Positions 31,486 to 43,145 of a stretch of DNA of 64,000 bases are shown piece by piece. A program made the position numbers and the translations under genes. Under the pieces are notes generated by a model, which was not told the origin of the DNA, made no database searches, and saw only the letters and a list, made by a program, of their open reading frames with translations. The DNA comes from Persicaria tinctoria (taxonomy: Eukaryota; Streptophyta; Magnoliopsida; Caryophyllales; Polygonaceae): positions 22,778,314 to 22,842,313 of the forward strand of contig JBANSL010000003.1 in assembly GCA_037127255.1 (NCBI GenBank), given 5' to 3'. Numbering within the stretch: position 1 is the first letter of the stretch; each line of letters opens with the position of its first letter.

Positions 31486-33473
31486 CAACTCGACCACCAA
31501 ACAGAAATGTGTGGACCCCGAGTTGTTGGGAAGAACATGCACAAGTGAGAACAAATCAGAGTAAGAGTTGTAGGCCATACACCACTCGAACCACCAAGCA
31601 TAGTGATGAGGTAGCAGCATGACACACACCAAGTAGGGAACTTTAGATGAAACATACCCACTACACTTGCAGTTTAACCAACTAAGCCTGGGCTTCAAAG
31701 TGCACAAATCCATCGCCACGGTGGACACAGAAAACACACCGCCAACAGACCTGAATAAAAGTCTTATAGAAGACATATAAGGGCCCGATATTCGGGATTT
31801 GAGGGGTGAAGGGGCATAGACCACCTTCACATTTTTTATCAGAAACCAAAAGAGGATATTAGTTTTTATCAAACATAGCCAACATATCAATTCGACAATC
31901 CAAAAAAGGTATTTCACTAAGGTGCTAACAAAGCAAATAAGCAAATGCAGCACAAACTGAGCGTAAACAGATTTGTAATTGAATAGCAGTAACGTGCAAC
32001 CTGACATATTGAAGCAAATATAAGTGTTACTGAAAGCCAATGTAACATCGATTATCACAGGAAAAGCACCATCCACAACTTTTATACAATGTATTGAAAG
32101 ATGCACCAGCAAAGGCCCATCCGATAGATTAAGACAAATATGTTGGTCACAATCTAGAAAACTACAATGTAATATCCAATAAGTGGTTTTACATAATCGT
32201 TTAACAACAGTATAGATCAACATCTGAACAATATAACCAGACCTATTTTTCTCAACCCCGACATTACAAACATCAATATTCAAGAATTTAAACATCATAG
32301 TCCCCAAGTTGTACCAAACGCAAGTATACCAGAGTGATGACCTAACATCCTAAGACGAAGCAGGGATCAATGTTTCATCGAAACTGAAGATAGGGGCAAT
32401 TAGAGCCTCAAGATCCACAGTTTGTTTAAGGCCCGAAATTCGGGGGGTAGGGAGTGAAGAGGTAATCACCTCTAACACCATTTTTTCCAAGCACCAAAAG
32501 GTGGTGAGATTTTGTGCTAAACACAAAATGTAAGCTAGATCAAATGTATAAACAAGGGAATTTATAAGCGTTATAAGGAGATTTACTGTCCAGAACGACA
32601 TTACGTAATGGAACCTGCTGTAGGCCGAAGATGCCGAATTCGCACAGAAAGGGGAAGAACAAACATCACCGTCAGTGATAAGCGAGAAACACCGGGACGT
32701 GAGGGCAAAGAAAATCCACAGCCCTCGCCACCAACCACTACCAGCCGACCCGACGCTTCCACGCCAAGCCGCCTCCCACCAGAGACACAGGAGCCGGCCG
32801 CGACGCCCCCCGGAAAGAAAGGCCACCTCCCAGAAACAGATAGGGGTTGCGATGGACTCGCCCCGCTTCAAACCAATTGACAACACGCCTGGAAGACCGA
32901 AAAAACTCCACCTCCATAGAGCCTCCGACATCCAGAAGAGAGACGCCGAAAAGGCCTGTGGGACCAAGCAACGCCCCAAAATAGAACACCAGATCCACCA
33001 ACGCACTCCAAAGGGCACCATCTTTTTTCGTTTTCTGAAATTTCTTTTCCTTGGATCGGAGAACTCTCAACCAGTACACATCGGTAGAAGAGAACGGCCA
33101 ACCGCGAAGCACCTCCATGGAGGGCGCACCAGAATAATACTCTTGGAAGAGAGAATCAGGCCGGGCCTGAAGCGGGTGAGAGCGCGAAAGGAACTGGCAA
33201 CAGACGTCACCAAATCACTCGCACGAATCCCCGAAACTCTAGCTGGGAGAGCAAACAAACCCGAAAGAGAAGGAGAAGGCCGAAAGTGGTACTCAACAAC
33301 AAGAGGCTTGCCGATATCAATAAAAGATTGTCGATTAGAAGAGGTTTGGGAATCGGAGATATCAGATTTTAGGGATTGAAGCATGGTGAACGAAAGAGAA
33401 AAGGGGGACGCGTGAGAACGCGTTTTCCTTGCCCTCGGGAGGTTTTTTTTAATAAATATAATTTACAATAGGT
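31486..33473 (-). other. LINE 5' region (leader, possible degenerate ORF1)
   Basis: Minus-strand frames are 33384-33067 (105 codons from an ATG, Ser/Arg-rich), 33021-32350 (223 codons, Trp/Gly-rich) and 32307-31486 (about 270 codons, Leu/Cys-rich). None shows the RNA-binding or CCHC motifs normal for plant LINE ORF1. The phrase around GGCCCGA-ATTCGGG recurs at about 31780 and 32425 followed by related sequence, a diverged internal repeat of roughly 100 bp. The 5' end is placed at 33473 from the target duplication at 33474-33486. Whether any frame is translated is unknown. Confidence 0.5.
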
Positions 33474-33633
33474 AGATGAATCAATTAATATCACTTAGAA
33501 AAAAGTTTTTTTTAAAAAAAAATAAAGAAATCTACTTTCGTATATCTTGCAACAACTTGCCATTAGAAATTCTAAGGTGATGAATGACGGATTGCTATTT
33601 CGTATTACAGAGACAGGGAGAAAACATATATAA

Positions 33634-34111
33634 TATTACCTCCGTCCCATAATATAAGTTGTTTAACTTTTCGATACATTTTTTTAAAGAATTAAAAACT
33701 ATATAAACTATTAAATTTTTTGCTGATTTTTTAAAACAATACTCCCTCCGTTCATTAATAAGTGTTGTTTGACTTATTGACACATTTTTTAAGGAGCTAA
33801 AAACTATATAAATATTAACTTGTTTATTAATTTTTTTAAACAATTTTAAACTTATAACTAATATGTATAAAATTATAAAAAAATCAATTAAAAACTTTAT
33901 ATTTTATATAGTTTTTAACTCTTTCAAAAACGTGCCAAAAAGTCAAACGTCACTTATTTCTGAACGGATGTAGTATTATATTTATTAAAAATAAGTATAA
34001 TATTATTTTAAAATTTAACAAAAAAACGTTAATATTTTATACAGTATCATTTTTATCTTCTTTAAAAAACGTGCAAAAAATCAAACGACAAAAATTAAGT
34101 CTGAGGGAGTA
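33634..34111. mobile_element. Stowaway-type MITE, host of another MITE
   Basis: The left end is TATTACCTCCGTCCCATAAT. The right end, reverse-complemented, is TACTCCCTCAGACTTAATTT. The CTCCCTCCG-type tip next to TA is the mark of plant mariner/Stowaway MITEs. The interior is AT-rich with no coding capacity. The element is opened by a second MITE at 33740-33975. Confidence 0.7.
33740..33975. mobile_element. Stowaway-type MITE nested in the previous one
   Basis: It starts TACTCCCTCCGTTCATTAAT and ends with the reverse complement TACTACATCCGTTCAGAAAT. 236 bp, with TA at both ends. The arms (GTTTGACTTATTGACACATT and partner) pair as a hairpin. Noncoding. Confidence 0.75.
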
Positions 34112-34744
34112 GAATTGAATATGACTTCATCTTCTAATTTTAGAAAAGTTTAGATTTTATATAAACGGTAAGCATGATCAAAGAATGTATAGTTATTAGA
34201 GCACCAGCATTTATGGGTTTTCAATTACCCCATCCCACTCTCTCTCCTTCTATAGGGTAAACCCATGAATGTGGGCTAAACCCTATCAATGAGATGGGGA
34301 AGGGTTACCCTAGTGGAAAGGGTTTAACCCATCTCACTTCCCCTCTACTTTTCTATATATAAAAATACTTTATGTAACACCCCCTTTTTAAATCCCAAGG
34401 GAGTGTTGCAGCGCTAGTGAATCCACATACTTTAATGTCTTTGAATTCACCTGAGGATTTTAGGGACATGCAACCATGCTCCCATAAACAAGATGATAAT
34501 TTAAGCAAATAAAATAAAATACGCGGAAGTCAAATAAATATCTTAGTTTAAAATATCTGATCATAATAACATAAAAATACCAAAATCATAGAGTATAAAT
34601 AACTTCAAAATAGCTAAAACTAGAGTAGCAATGCAGAAACTTTAAAGGTTCAAAACCGGTAGTGTGACACATTCAATAAATGACAGCCCGCTCTTCAACT
34701 CTCTCCTGCTTCACTGCTTGCACTAGACATGTGGAGTATGGTCT

Positions 34745-34896
34745 GGTGTTTCATGACAACGAAGAACACTAGTCATCCAATAAATATGATGGTTATTACA
34801 ATTAAAACTAGCAAATTATTGGTGTTTCGTGAGAACGAAGGAAACTAGCCATCCAATAAATAGGATGGTTATTACAATTAAGACTAGCAAATGATA
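34745..34896. repeat. Tandem duplication, period 76 bp
   Basis: GGTGTTTC begins units at 34745 and 34821. Each contains CTAG(T/C)CATCCAATAAATA and GATGGTTATTACAATTAA, with a handful of substitutions between units. Confidence 0.88.
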
Positions 34897-36123
34897 GGGA
34901 AAATGTTCAGACTTTAACCTTACAGTGACCATAAAATGGTATGTTCTAGGTTAAGGGAAAGACACGAATATTTAATAGTGGAAACTGAATAAAAAGGTAA
35001 AAAATCACGACGTGACTAGGATGATCATAACGATCGATTATAAGATAAGAAAAGGAATTATACCCGAGACAGATGAGTATAATAACTGAAATGATCAGCT
35101 ACAACTATCGATAATAACATAATCACAATAATACTAATATTGATTGATAATACGTGGTACCGGTCGGACCTTTAATAAGGACCACGACCTACATCAGATC
35201 GTTGTTTTACCACCCCGTAGAGAAGGCATTACATGATGGTGTTTCATGAAACCTTGTAAGGTGGATGCTTAACGAACCACAACCTACAAGTCAGTCTACT
35301 CCATAACTTGCCAAAGGCCTATAGCCACTCGCATCACGTGGTGCGCATTTTCACATATCATACCTAAGCATCACATGGTGCCTATCTTAACTTATCATAC
35401 ATAACCAGTTTATACTAGGTGATCATAATAACAACATTAAATAAAAAAGGGACAATCATGGATAATTTAAAGGATCTTACTATCACGTGCCACTAGTTTG
35501 CATGAATGAAACAATCAGAATATCATGCAATTTAAGAAGAAGAAAATTGGCAACTTTCACTTATCTCGAGTTATAAACAAACAATCATATTTAATACGCA
35601 TAGTCGCATATCACTATAATTAATTTAATAATTGCCCATTAATTTAACTCATGCCAATTTATGAATAAAAAGATAAATTACATCAAGCAGACGGGTATGC
35701 AATTTATCGAAATTGGCAAGGAAATTGGCCACAGGGTCGCATTCGACACGGAAGAATTTAAAAGGCAGGTCAAAAGAATCACGAAACACGCAAAGGGCGT
35801 TTGAACGAAATCACTTGCCTTAACCTTCGACGATCGGTTGACGACAACAAGACGAGATTTTAGCACCTATTGAATCCAATGGAAAAAAGAATATTTATAT
35901 TTATACAATTAACTTTCCTTAATTCAATTTGAAATTGAATTAATTCTATAAAGTTAAGAATCTATACCAATATGCACTCCTCGGAGAGCGGGATCCGACG
36001 TGGGTGCTTCGAGATTTCTTGGTGTCGCTGAAACGGGCAAGAATCGAATAGTTTAGAAATACTGGCCACTTAACTTAATAAATAATTAAGTTAGGGTCAA
36101 AAACGAAAATTGTATAAATATAA

Positions 36124-37007
36124 GAGCATCCCCAATGGTGGGGTGCCTCAAATTAAGTTTCTCTCCCCTTTCCTCATTCGTCTACCTCACTTTCCACTAA
36201 CTTTATTCTCAACCCTCCCCAATTCAATTCTTCCTCCCCACAATAGTCAGGTTCCCCAATAATTTATCTCATCACATTTTTCATACCCATTTTATTTTTC
36301 CTATAATTTCAAATATTAAAAAATTAAATTGATCTATATTAAATTTTAATTAAATTTTTTAATTAAATTTGATAATTAATTTTAATAATTTAAAGTATTT
36401 TTAAATAAATTGTTAATAAATTTGAAATTTCAAAAACATATAAATTTAATATTATAAGTTAATATAAAATAATATTTTTAATTAATTTTAATAATTTAAA
36501 ATATTTAAAGTAAATTTAATATTACAGTATAAGTTAATATATTTAATATTATAAGTTAATTATATTTTAAATTACTTTTAATATTTTAAAAAATTATTAA
36601 TGTAATTATTAATTATATTTTTGAATTACTTTTAATAAATTGTTAATTAAATTTTTTAATCATATTCGATAATTAATTTTAGTAATTTAAAGTAAATTTT
36701 TATTAAATTAAACCATTGAAAAAATTATTAATGTAATTATATAATTATATTTAATAATTAATTTTAATATTTTAATTAAGTTGTTAATATTTTTTAGTCT
36801 TTAATTAAAATCTATGAATGAAAATAAAAATATAAAATGATTTATTAAGGTGACACGTGTCATCGTTTCATTGGTTTCGGATTTGGGAAGGTTCCCAATA
36901 TATTGGGGCACCCCAAAGTTGAGGAGGTTGTCCACAATGGTCGGGTTCTCCAAATCGCATGAAAAAAGTGAAATGGGGAAGGGAGCTCCCGACCATTGGT
37001 GATGCTC
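36124..37007. mobile_element. PIF/Harbinger-like non-autonomous element
   Basis: The left tip is GAGCATCCCCAATGGTGGGG. The right tip, reverse-complemented, is GAGCATCACCAATGGTCGGG. TAA flanks both sides (36121-36123, 37008-37010). 884 bp, extremely AT-rich core (ATTAATTTTAATAATTT-like), no coding potential. It inserted in the solo LTR. Confidence 0.85.
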
Positions 37008-38044
37008 TAAGGGACGTTTCTGTAATTTCTTCAAAAGAGATTAAAAACTCTGTTTCTTTCTCCTTGGGACTCACGTATAGACGAAGAAGAAGACGCATGC
37101 AAGGGCCGATGGCTCGGTGCGGCTCTCCGGCGTCGGTGGCTAGCGGCGAAGGTTCGACCGGTGATTGGCGGCGGCAAGGCAGCGGCAATCGGGAACGAAG
37201 ACAACAATCGGCGTTATGGGTGGCGGAAATCCGAGACGAAGGCAGCGGGGTTCGGCAGTGCTGGGCGCGCTTCCGACGAGGCTAGGCAGCGGCTGCGGTC
37301 CCGGTGGCTCAGACTCCGGTCGCCGGCGGCCTTGGGCAGTGATCGAAGACGAAGGAGGGCGGGGCTACTCACTTCTCCCGATCGGTTTGAGAGAGGAGGA
37401 GGCGGTGAATTGTGGGTTGAATTAGGAGATGAAGATGACGGTAATGGCGGATGGATGGATAGATAACAAGTGCGGCGCTGGTTGTGGCCACGACTGAGGC
37501 TGGTCACGGCTCTGCTCACGGGAGAGAAGGGAGGATGTGGAAGACGGTGAGACTGAGTGATTTTTGGGTTGTGGGAGGGATTTGACGTGTATCTATACGA
37601 TCTAATAAATAAAAAATAGATTTTCGATTCTTTTGAATTAAGAATCAATCAAAAATAGAGATTAGGGTAAATAATCGATTTTAATAAAAAGAAATAAAAG
37701 AAGCAGATAAAGATGGAGATATAAGATAGATTTCATTCCACTTTAGGGGAATGAATATTATTTAATTTAATTTCATAAATTAAATAATAAGAATATTTAG
37801 AGACTTTATGTAATTAAATCAATCCATATATTATTTCTCTTTAGAAAAATTTAATTATTCTAATTCATACCATATATCTTAGGTGAATTTATAAAAGGGT
37901 TATTTTGGCAACTAGCATATTATGAATATCTAATTAGCTAACTAGCACCCAAACAAAATTAATTAATTAACCTAGCACCCTTCTCAACTTGTCTATTAAG
38001 GTCAACGCCGGTCAACGTTGACCGTTGACCGGCTATTTCAGTTT

Positions 38045-38935
38045 TTTTTTTTAATACCAATGATGCCACTTTTTATGATGTCATTTTTATATGATGCCAT
38101 TTTTTGCCGCTTTGATGCCATTTTTTATTACATTTTATTTTCGTTTTGATGTCACTTTTTTAATAAAATTGATTGATGACACTTTTTTAATGCCACTTTT
38201 TTCAAACCTTGATGACATTTTTTTGTTTACTGTGATGCCACATTGACCATTGATGCCTTTTTTTTACCGTTGACTACTGATGGCACTTTTTTTATGTCAA
38301 TTTTTTTATGATATTTTTACCGTGATGCCATATTTTTTCAAAGTAATGTTTTGATGACATTTTTTTCTTTAATGTGATGCAACTTTTTTAAAGCAGTGTT
38401 TTGATGACATTTTTTCTAATGTAATTATTTGATGCCATTTTTTTAATCAAATCGTTTGATGCCGCTTTTTTTTAATTTAATCAATTGTATATCAATTTAT
38501 TTTCATCGATTCTATTTTTTGTTTAGTGTGATGTCATTTTTCAAACTTTGATGACATTTTTTGTTTAGTGTGATGTCACGTTGACTATTGATGTCATCAA
38601 GGTTTGAAAAAAATGGCATTAAAAAGGTGTTTTGATGCCATTTTTTTTCTGCTAACTACTGATGACACTTTTTTATGTCAATTTTTGATGATATTTTTTT
38701 TACCGTGATATATTTTTTCAAAGTAGTGTTTTGATGAAATTTTCCTAATGTAATTATTTGATACCATTTTTTATGGTGACATTCTTGTACAATTAATGAC
38801 ACAAGGGCATAAAATGCGCTTAAACTTCATTGATGACATCTTTTAATGATGATTTTTATTTATTGATGCTATTTGTGATTTGGATTTGGATTTTCAAAGC
38901 AGTGTTTTGATGTCATTTTTTCTTGGAAAAAATAC
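38045..38935. repeat. Degenerate minisatellite, TGATGCCATTTTTT-type
   Basis: More than 30 copies of TGATGCCATTTTTT / TTTGATGACATTTTTT variants, 20-45 bp apart, all in one orientation except one inverted block near 38596-38625 (CATCAAGGTTTGAAAAAAAT). All are strongly T-biased on plus. No coding frame. Confidence 0.85.
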
Positions 38936-39291
38936 GAATTAACAACATTGACAAACTTTCACCTTACATACTAAACAAACAAAAAAATGCTACTTTGAAA
39001 CTCGCAACAAAAAGAACTGATCACTAACAAAAACTAGTTGATGGTAACGAACTTCAACCATCACAATCACCAACACACCATATCCTTAACAAGTACCATG
39101 TACTTTAAACTTTAAAGCTCCTTTTTTTGGGGTCCAATAACAAGTTCTCATTTTTATTGCAAGCATTATGAGTACTGATACAAGAAGAACACAAGTTCAG
39201 TGACAATTATTAGTTTATGACACATAAATTCATAAAGGATGTACCTTTACTATGCAATCAACCCAAAGAGTAGAACCCAGATTGCCTTTGT

Positions 39292-39585
39292 TTAATCTGC
39301 AACTTGCTCCTCTTGTATCTCAGTTGATGAAGCAATCTCCGGGGGTCCTCCATTCATATCAGGTTCTTCTCCTAATTCAGATATCCTGGTGACCTTCTGT
39401 AACTCGTCCATCTCGCTGCCATTCGAGCTTGTCGAATCGAGAGTCCGTTCTCCCCTTGGCACCTTCGGTTTTGGCTGTCGAACGGCCACGACTGATTCTA
39501 TAACAATAACACCAATACGCAGGAGCCAAAACAACCTTACCTGCACAGATACGTTATTCCAACCCTCTCCAGGTAGATGTTTCAA
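39292..39585 (-). pseudogene. Gene fragment with a likely intron, unidentified
   Basis: The C-terminal coding block SVVAVRQPKPKVPRGERTLD followed by DELQKVTRISELGEE ends at a stop at 39292. Upstream on minus, GTATCTGTGCAG|GTAAGGTTG and TTGTTATAG|AATCAGTC make a plausible short intron at about 39496-39541, preceded by KHLPGEGWNNVSVQ. The composition (charged, acidic tail) looks like a real host protein C-terminus. I do not recognise it. Confidence 0.4.
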
Positions 39586-40151
39586 TCGTGAAAAGGATAA
39601 CGATCAAAGTCAAGTCGACCTTAAACACAAAGCTGTAAGAATTCAAATGAAAACAACCCCAGAACTTATTCAAATCAGACCACCAACAGAAAGAAAAACA
39701 ACAAATCAGATTCACCATTCCAAGTCTCAAGATAGATTAATATACCATCATACACATCTCCAAATCAGCACATCAATACAACCCCAAAAGCTGTAGGGAA
39801 GAATGTGATCCAGAGGATGGTCAAATGATAGAATTGGTGTTAGATCCTAAAGTAAGCAAGATTGGAAATATTGTGATTTATTATTATTGTATATAGAATA
39901 TAAACAAGTGCTAGAGCTTAAAATTAAAGAAAACAACCCCAAAAGTTCTAATCCCCTAAAATCAATCTTGTAAGGCAATGAGTTTGTGCGAATTTGGGGC
40001 AATAGACATGTTCACTAAAATCAATCTTGTACACACTAACACTGTTGCACAATAATGAGGCTTTAGGTTACTTTTGTTAAGACCTCACATTGAATTTCTA
40101 TATTTCATCAATTCATGCGATTTCACCTAAATCCTCATCTATATATCACTG

Positions 40152-40816
40152 TTAGTCTGTCACCAAAATCACGGTCAAGCAAATACAGGAAGAATCGGAA
40201 GGTGGAAATCTAGTTACATAAGGCAGCGTCTCATTTACCATATTATCGATAGAGGAGTTACCTGCTGCCAATAAGCTTTGCAATGGGATGCGCTTGTCAA
40301 TTTCATTGCTAACCATCCTTGTGGACATTTTGTCGAGCAGTTTGCGTGCGGTTGGAGTAAGGAGATTCTCTGAGATAGAAGAGACATTCTCTACGTTGAA
40401 GGCATTCAAATCAATTTGTACCTCACTTGGAATCATCATCGTCATCGCTCCACAACCTCTTAATAGCCAATTTCTTGCCCTCTTCATCGGTTCTAACTTG
40501 TTACCCTCTCTCCTTCTTCGGCCTCTTCGAGTCGTCCCCAACAAACTCAAACACCTGCGCTCTCTTTTTCTGTTTCGAGGAGCGCGAATTGCTGCTGGTG
40601 GTGGTGGGAAGAGGAGGAGAAGTGGTGGTGAGGCTGGTGAGGGAGTTGACAGGGGCGGCTTGGTCGGTTGTTTGGGCTGATCGACAACAATCCTTCACCG
40701 GCCACCGAAATCGGGGGAGGCTGAGTGTAGCTTCGTCCGGCCACTGAAATCGCGGGAGAGATAGAGAGCGAGTGAGTCAGGCGAGGTCGATGAAGGAGAG
40801 GGAGCACAGAGACCAT
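40152..40816 (-). pseudogene. Captured gene fragment, tentative GeBP/storekeeper-like N-terminal part
   Basis: Minus frames 40816-40501 give a Pro/Ser/His-rich leader, then SSKQKKRAQVFEFVGDDSKR. A shifted frame nearby gives EEGKKLAIKRLWSDDDDDSK, reminiscent of the K-R-L-W-S-(D/E)-(D/E)-D motif that opens the DNA-binding domain of GeBP/storekeeper regulators. The following block (SEVQIDLNAFNVENVSSISE, LLTPTARKLLDKMST) looks like a different exon. Several frame changes make it non-functional. The family name is a weak guess from one short motif. Confidence 0.3.
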
Positions 40817-41056
40817 GGAAGGTTGAGAGAGATCGACGAGGGCACCTGACGGAGGTGAAAGGTAAAGTAAAGATGCTACGCGCTTAAAAAAAATTAAATG
40901 GGTGTTACAATGGTCAATAAATAAAAAGAAGATGCTATTAACCTAATTAGATTAGGAAAGGGTGATATTTCAGCAAATTTTCTCTTTATTAAATGACCAA
41001 ATTCACAAGATATACTATATTTTGAATATAATATAGATTTATTCAATTAAATAAAA

Positions 41057-41195
41057 GGAAAATTCCGTCTGGTGTCCCTGTGGTTTATGCTATTCCGGTT
41101 GGTGACCCAAAGTTTTCCGTTTTCCGTTTGGTGCCCCTGAACTTTTAAAAAAGTTCGTCCCGTGACCAATATCCAATTTCTAGCTTCACTCCGTT
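41057..41195 (+). repeat. Left TIR of the Mutator-like element
   Basis: Pairs with 48240-48378 over nearly its full length, with scattered mismatches and one short indel near TTCCGTTTTCCGTTTGG. Confidence 0.9.
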
Positions 41196-41650
41196 AAATA
41201 TATGGTGATTTGAAGTAATTGACTTTCAAATTAAGTTCTTTTAAATCAAACTAAACCCAATTAACTCTATTATGCCCATTTGAATTTTTATTTATACAAA
41301 ATGATAAATTAAAATGTAGATTAGTAACTTTAATTTAATCCCAATTTTTTTTAAAATAGAACCCTTGGATTTTTTTTTAAATCTACATATTTTTAGTAAC
41401 ACAAGTTGCAGCCTAAAATTGTAGATTTATATACATAAATTTTAAGACAAAACCAGAAATTGTAGATTTAAATTGTAGACATATTAACCCAAGTTTCATC
41501 CTTCTAATTAGTTTTAACCTTCTTGCTTTGCAACAAAAGAAGACAAAAAGGAATCAATTTACATAGAATTATAAGGTCTAGCCTTCTAGCTAGCTAGTGC
41601 AACAAAAAGAACATATAAAACCAAGTGTTAACATTACAAGTTCAATCATC

Positions 41651-41860
41651 CTAGTCTTGTTGACTTCCATCAACCCATGGTGCCGATCCCATTACATCAT
41701 CTTCAATGAGACATTGTTGTGAACCTTTAACTTGCACCATCTTTTTACAACTCCTTCTTTGCAGCCTCTTGTAGCAACTCAATATAAACATCGAGCATAT
41801 TGCATTTGTCGATATCAACCACTTCAACATCCAAGTACTCCACACATTTGTAGCGCATTC
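41651..41860 (-). pseudogene. Relic of a MULE transposase N-terminal (PB1-like) domain
   Basis: In a broken minus-strand frame the residues YVEYLDVEVVDIDKCNMLDV and YIELLQEAAKKEL resemble the plant PB1-like segment at the N-terminus of MuDR-type transposases (Y-V--Y-D--D-D--S--D). An in-frame stop follows. Position inside the MULE supports the call. The rest of the transposase is missing because the Athila element lies immediately upstream. Confidence 0.4.
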
Positions 41861-43145
41861 TGACAGGACAAAATCGTTGTGTTTCCTATCAAAAGAATAT
41901 CCAAACTAACCAACTAGTATAGCTAGTAAGTCCGGAGTCGATCCACATGGAACTACCGTCACTTTATGCGTTATAATCACCAACAAGAGTAAACAAATGG
42001 GTTGTAGAGATGTAAAGATGCAAAGAATTGAATAAGTGAATAATGGTGAGGGTTGTAAACAATGATGAATGAGATGTTTCACCTACGAATCTCAACTTTG
42101 GTTCGTCTCCTTGATCATAGTTCTTCCTTCTAGTTGTATCTTTTCTATCATCAACTCTTATCTTGATTTAACTAGATTATTAGTCCTATGAGTCCTAATA
42201 GTCCCTTACTCCTAGGCAATCTTAACACGGATTAAGGTCTAATCCTAGGAATAGCACTAAGTCTCAAGATATATAAAGCTTATAAGCAATATTAATTCCC
42301 TAAAGAACTAACATTTAACCTATAGTCAACTTCCTATACAATCAAGCTTTTCTACGAGATCCACTTAATTGTATTTGCTACTTTGGATTAGGTTTCACAA
42401 ACGTATGAATCAAAACCCTATAAATGATGCAATTCTAACGTGGTCGCGAATCAAGGTAGAATCAACACCATCAAGCAATTAAAGCACAAAGAAATTGAAG
42501 AAGTTAATAGAAATAAACTAGAATTCCAAACTCACGATTCAACAAAACCAAGTCTTGATCGTAGGCAAAACACGATCAGTTTAGTTGCTCATGCTCCTAA
42601 ACGCCGTCTCTCAATTCTTCAAAGGATAAAAGATAACTAAAAACAACTAAAATAAGTCTTTAAATACCTAAGAATATCGTCATAAAAACCCTAGAAAGTA
42701 TTTCCCAAAGATAGGCCCACTTAATAGGAATAGAAATTCGGCGCTGAATCCGGCCCAGGAGAACCGCGGGTGCTGCCCCCTTGGCCGCGGGCGCGGCTTT
42801 GGTGGTCGCGGGTGCGGTTTTGGTGGTCGCGGGTGCGGTTTTCTGTCTTGCCTTGTTCCTCTTGCCGCGGGTGCGGTTTTCCTCTTGTATGTCCTTTGCC
42901 TCTTCCTTCTGCATTCCAACTTGGCTTCTCTAGCTCGTTCTCACCTCCATATGGTCCATAGAACTCTCATGATTGACCTCCTTACTACTTCGGATCCTCA
43001 ATCTACAAATAAACACTAAACTTGTGTAGATTCCGAACTTAAACACCAAATGGGAAAACAAGTAAACTAACCCCTTAAAATGCATTATATACATCTAAAT
43101 GACCCTAAAACTACTCTATAATGCCTATCTAAATATGCATTATCA
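41861..43145 (-). repeat. 3' LTR of the Athila-type element
   Basis: On minus it begins TGATAATGCATATTTAGATA (43145) and ends GATTTTGTCCTGTCA (41861), with TG...CA tips. It includes a block of GC-rich GGTCGCGGGTGCGG tandem copies (about 42786-42885). The 5' LTR partner is absent. Confidence 0.7.
42745..42885. repeat. Short GC-rich tandem repeat in the Athila LTR
   Basis: Plus-strand GGTCGCGGGTGCGGTTTT occurs twice in a row (42808-42845), with further related CCGCGGG(T/C)GCGG copies on either side, in a surrounding AT-rich LTR. Confidence 0.8.

Larger units (their letters stand above)
1761..33473 (-). mobile_element. L1-type LINE, near full length, split by a copia insertion
   Basis: The element is minus strand. 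Its 3' end is at 1761-1769, where a short A-run (T-run on plus) abuts the duplication AGATGAATCAATT at 1748-1760. The same 13 bases recur at 33474-33486 beyond the 5' end. Removing the copia element (6384-31480, duplication CAAGC) leaves about 6.6 kb: a 2.4-kb leader (33473-31486 plus 6383-5958), then ORF2 with AP endonuclease, reverse transcriptase, zf-RVT and RNase H-like domains. A C-terminal RNase H domain is typical of some plant L1 lineages. The coding region carries several frameshifts and stops, so the copy is dead. No recognisable ORF1 RNA-binding domain was found in the leader. Duplication and both ends are directly visible; the family call rests on the RT and endonuclease motifs. 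Confidence 0.88.
34373..37740. mobile_element. Probable solo LTR (about 2.5 kb net), interrupted by a Harbinger element
   Basis: It begins TGTAACACCCCC, a frequent start of Ty3/gypsy LTRs, and ends CATTCCA. It is flanked by CTTTA at 34368-34372 and 37741-37745, a 5-bp duplication. There is no internal polyprotein, PBS or PPT, so a solo LTR is simplest. A short non-autonomous element is an alternative. The 3' third (37080-37450) is GC-rich with open frames on both strands but no family match. A 76-bp tandem duplication sits at 34745-34896. Confidence 0.6.
37850..41045. mobile_element. Inverted-repeat-bounded segment with gene fragments (possible Pack-MULE)
   Basis: 37870-37960 (CATATATCTTAGGTGAATTT, then ATCTAATTAGCTAACTAGCA) is a diverged inverted partner of 40925-41030 (TATATCTTGTGAATTTGG, then ATCTAATTAGGTTAATAGCA on minus). 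The exact tips are uncertain. TTTATAAAA at 37888 and TTTATTAAA at 40985 could be a 9-bp duplication, but the repeat extends beyond them. Inside are a minisatellite and spliced, GC-richer minus-strand gene fragments. No transposase. Confidence 0.45.

Noticed and set aside
31462..32307. 281-codon hydrophobic minus-strand ORF as a membrane protein gene
   Set aside because: It lies inside the LINE leader, crosses the 3' border of the copia LTR, and has Leu/Cys-biased out-of-frame-like composition.
36301..36835. ATTAATTTTAATAATTT-rich core as a scaffold attachment or replication origin
   Set aside because: It is the AT-rich interior of a Harbinger-like element with matched TIRs and TAA duplication. 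Composition alone does not support another function.
38045..38935. TGATGCCATTTTTT tract as a coding or tRNA-related repeat
   Set aside because: Degenerate T-rich minisatellite, no open frame, no cloverleaf.
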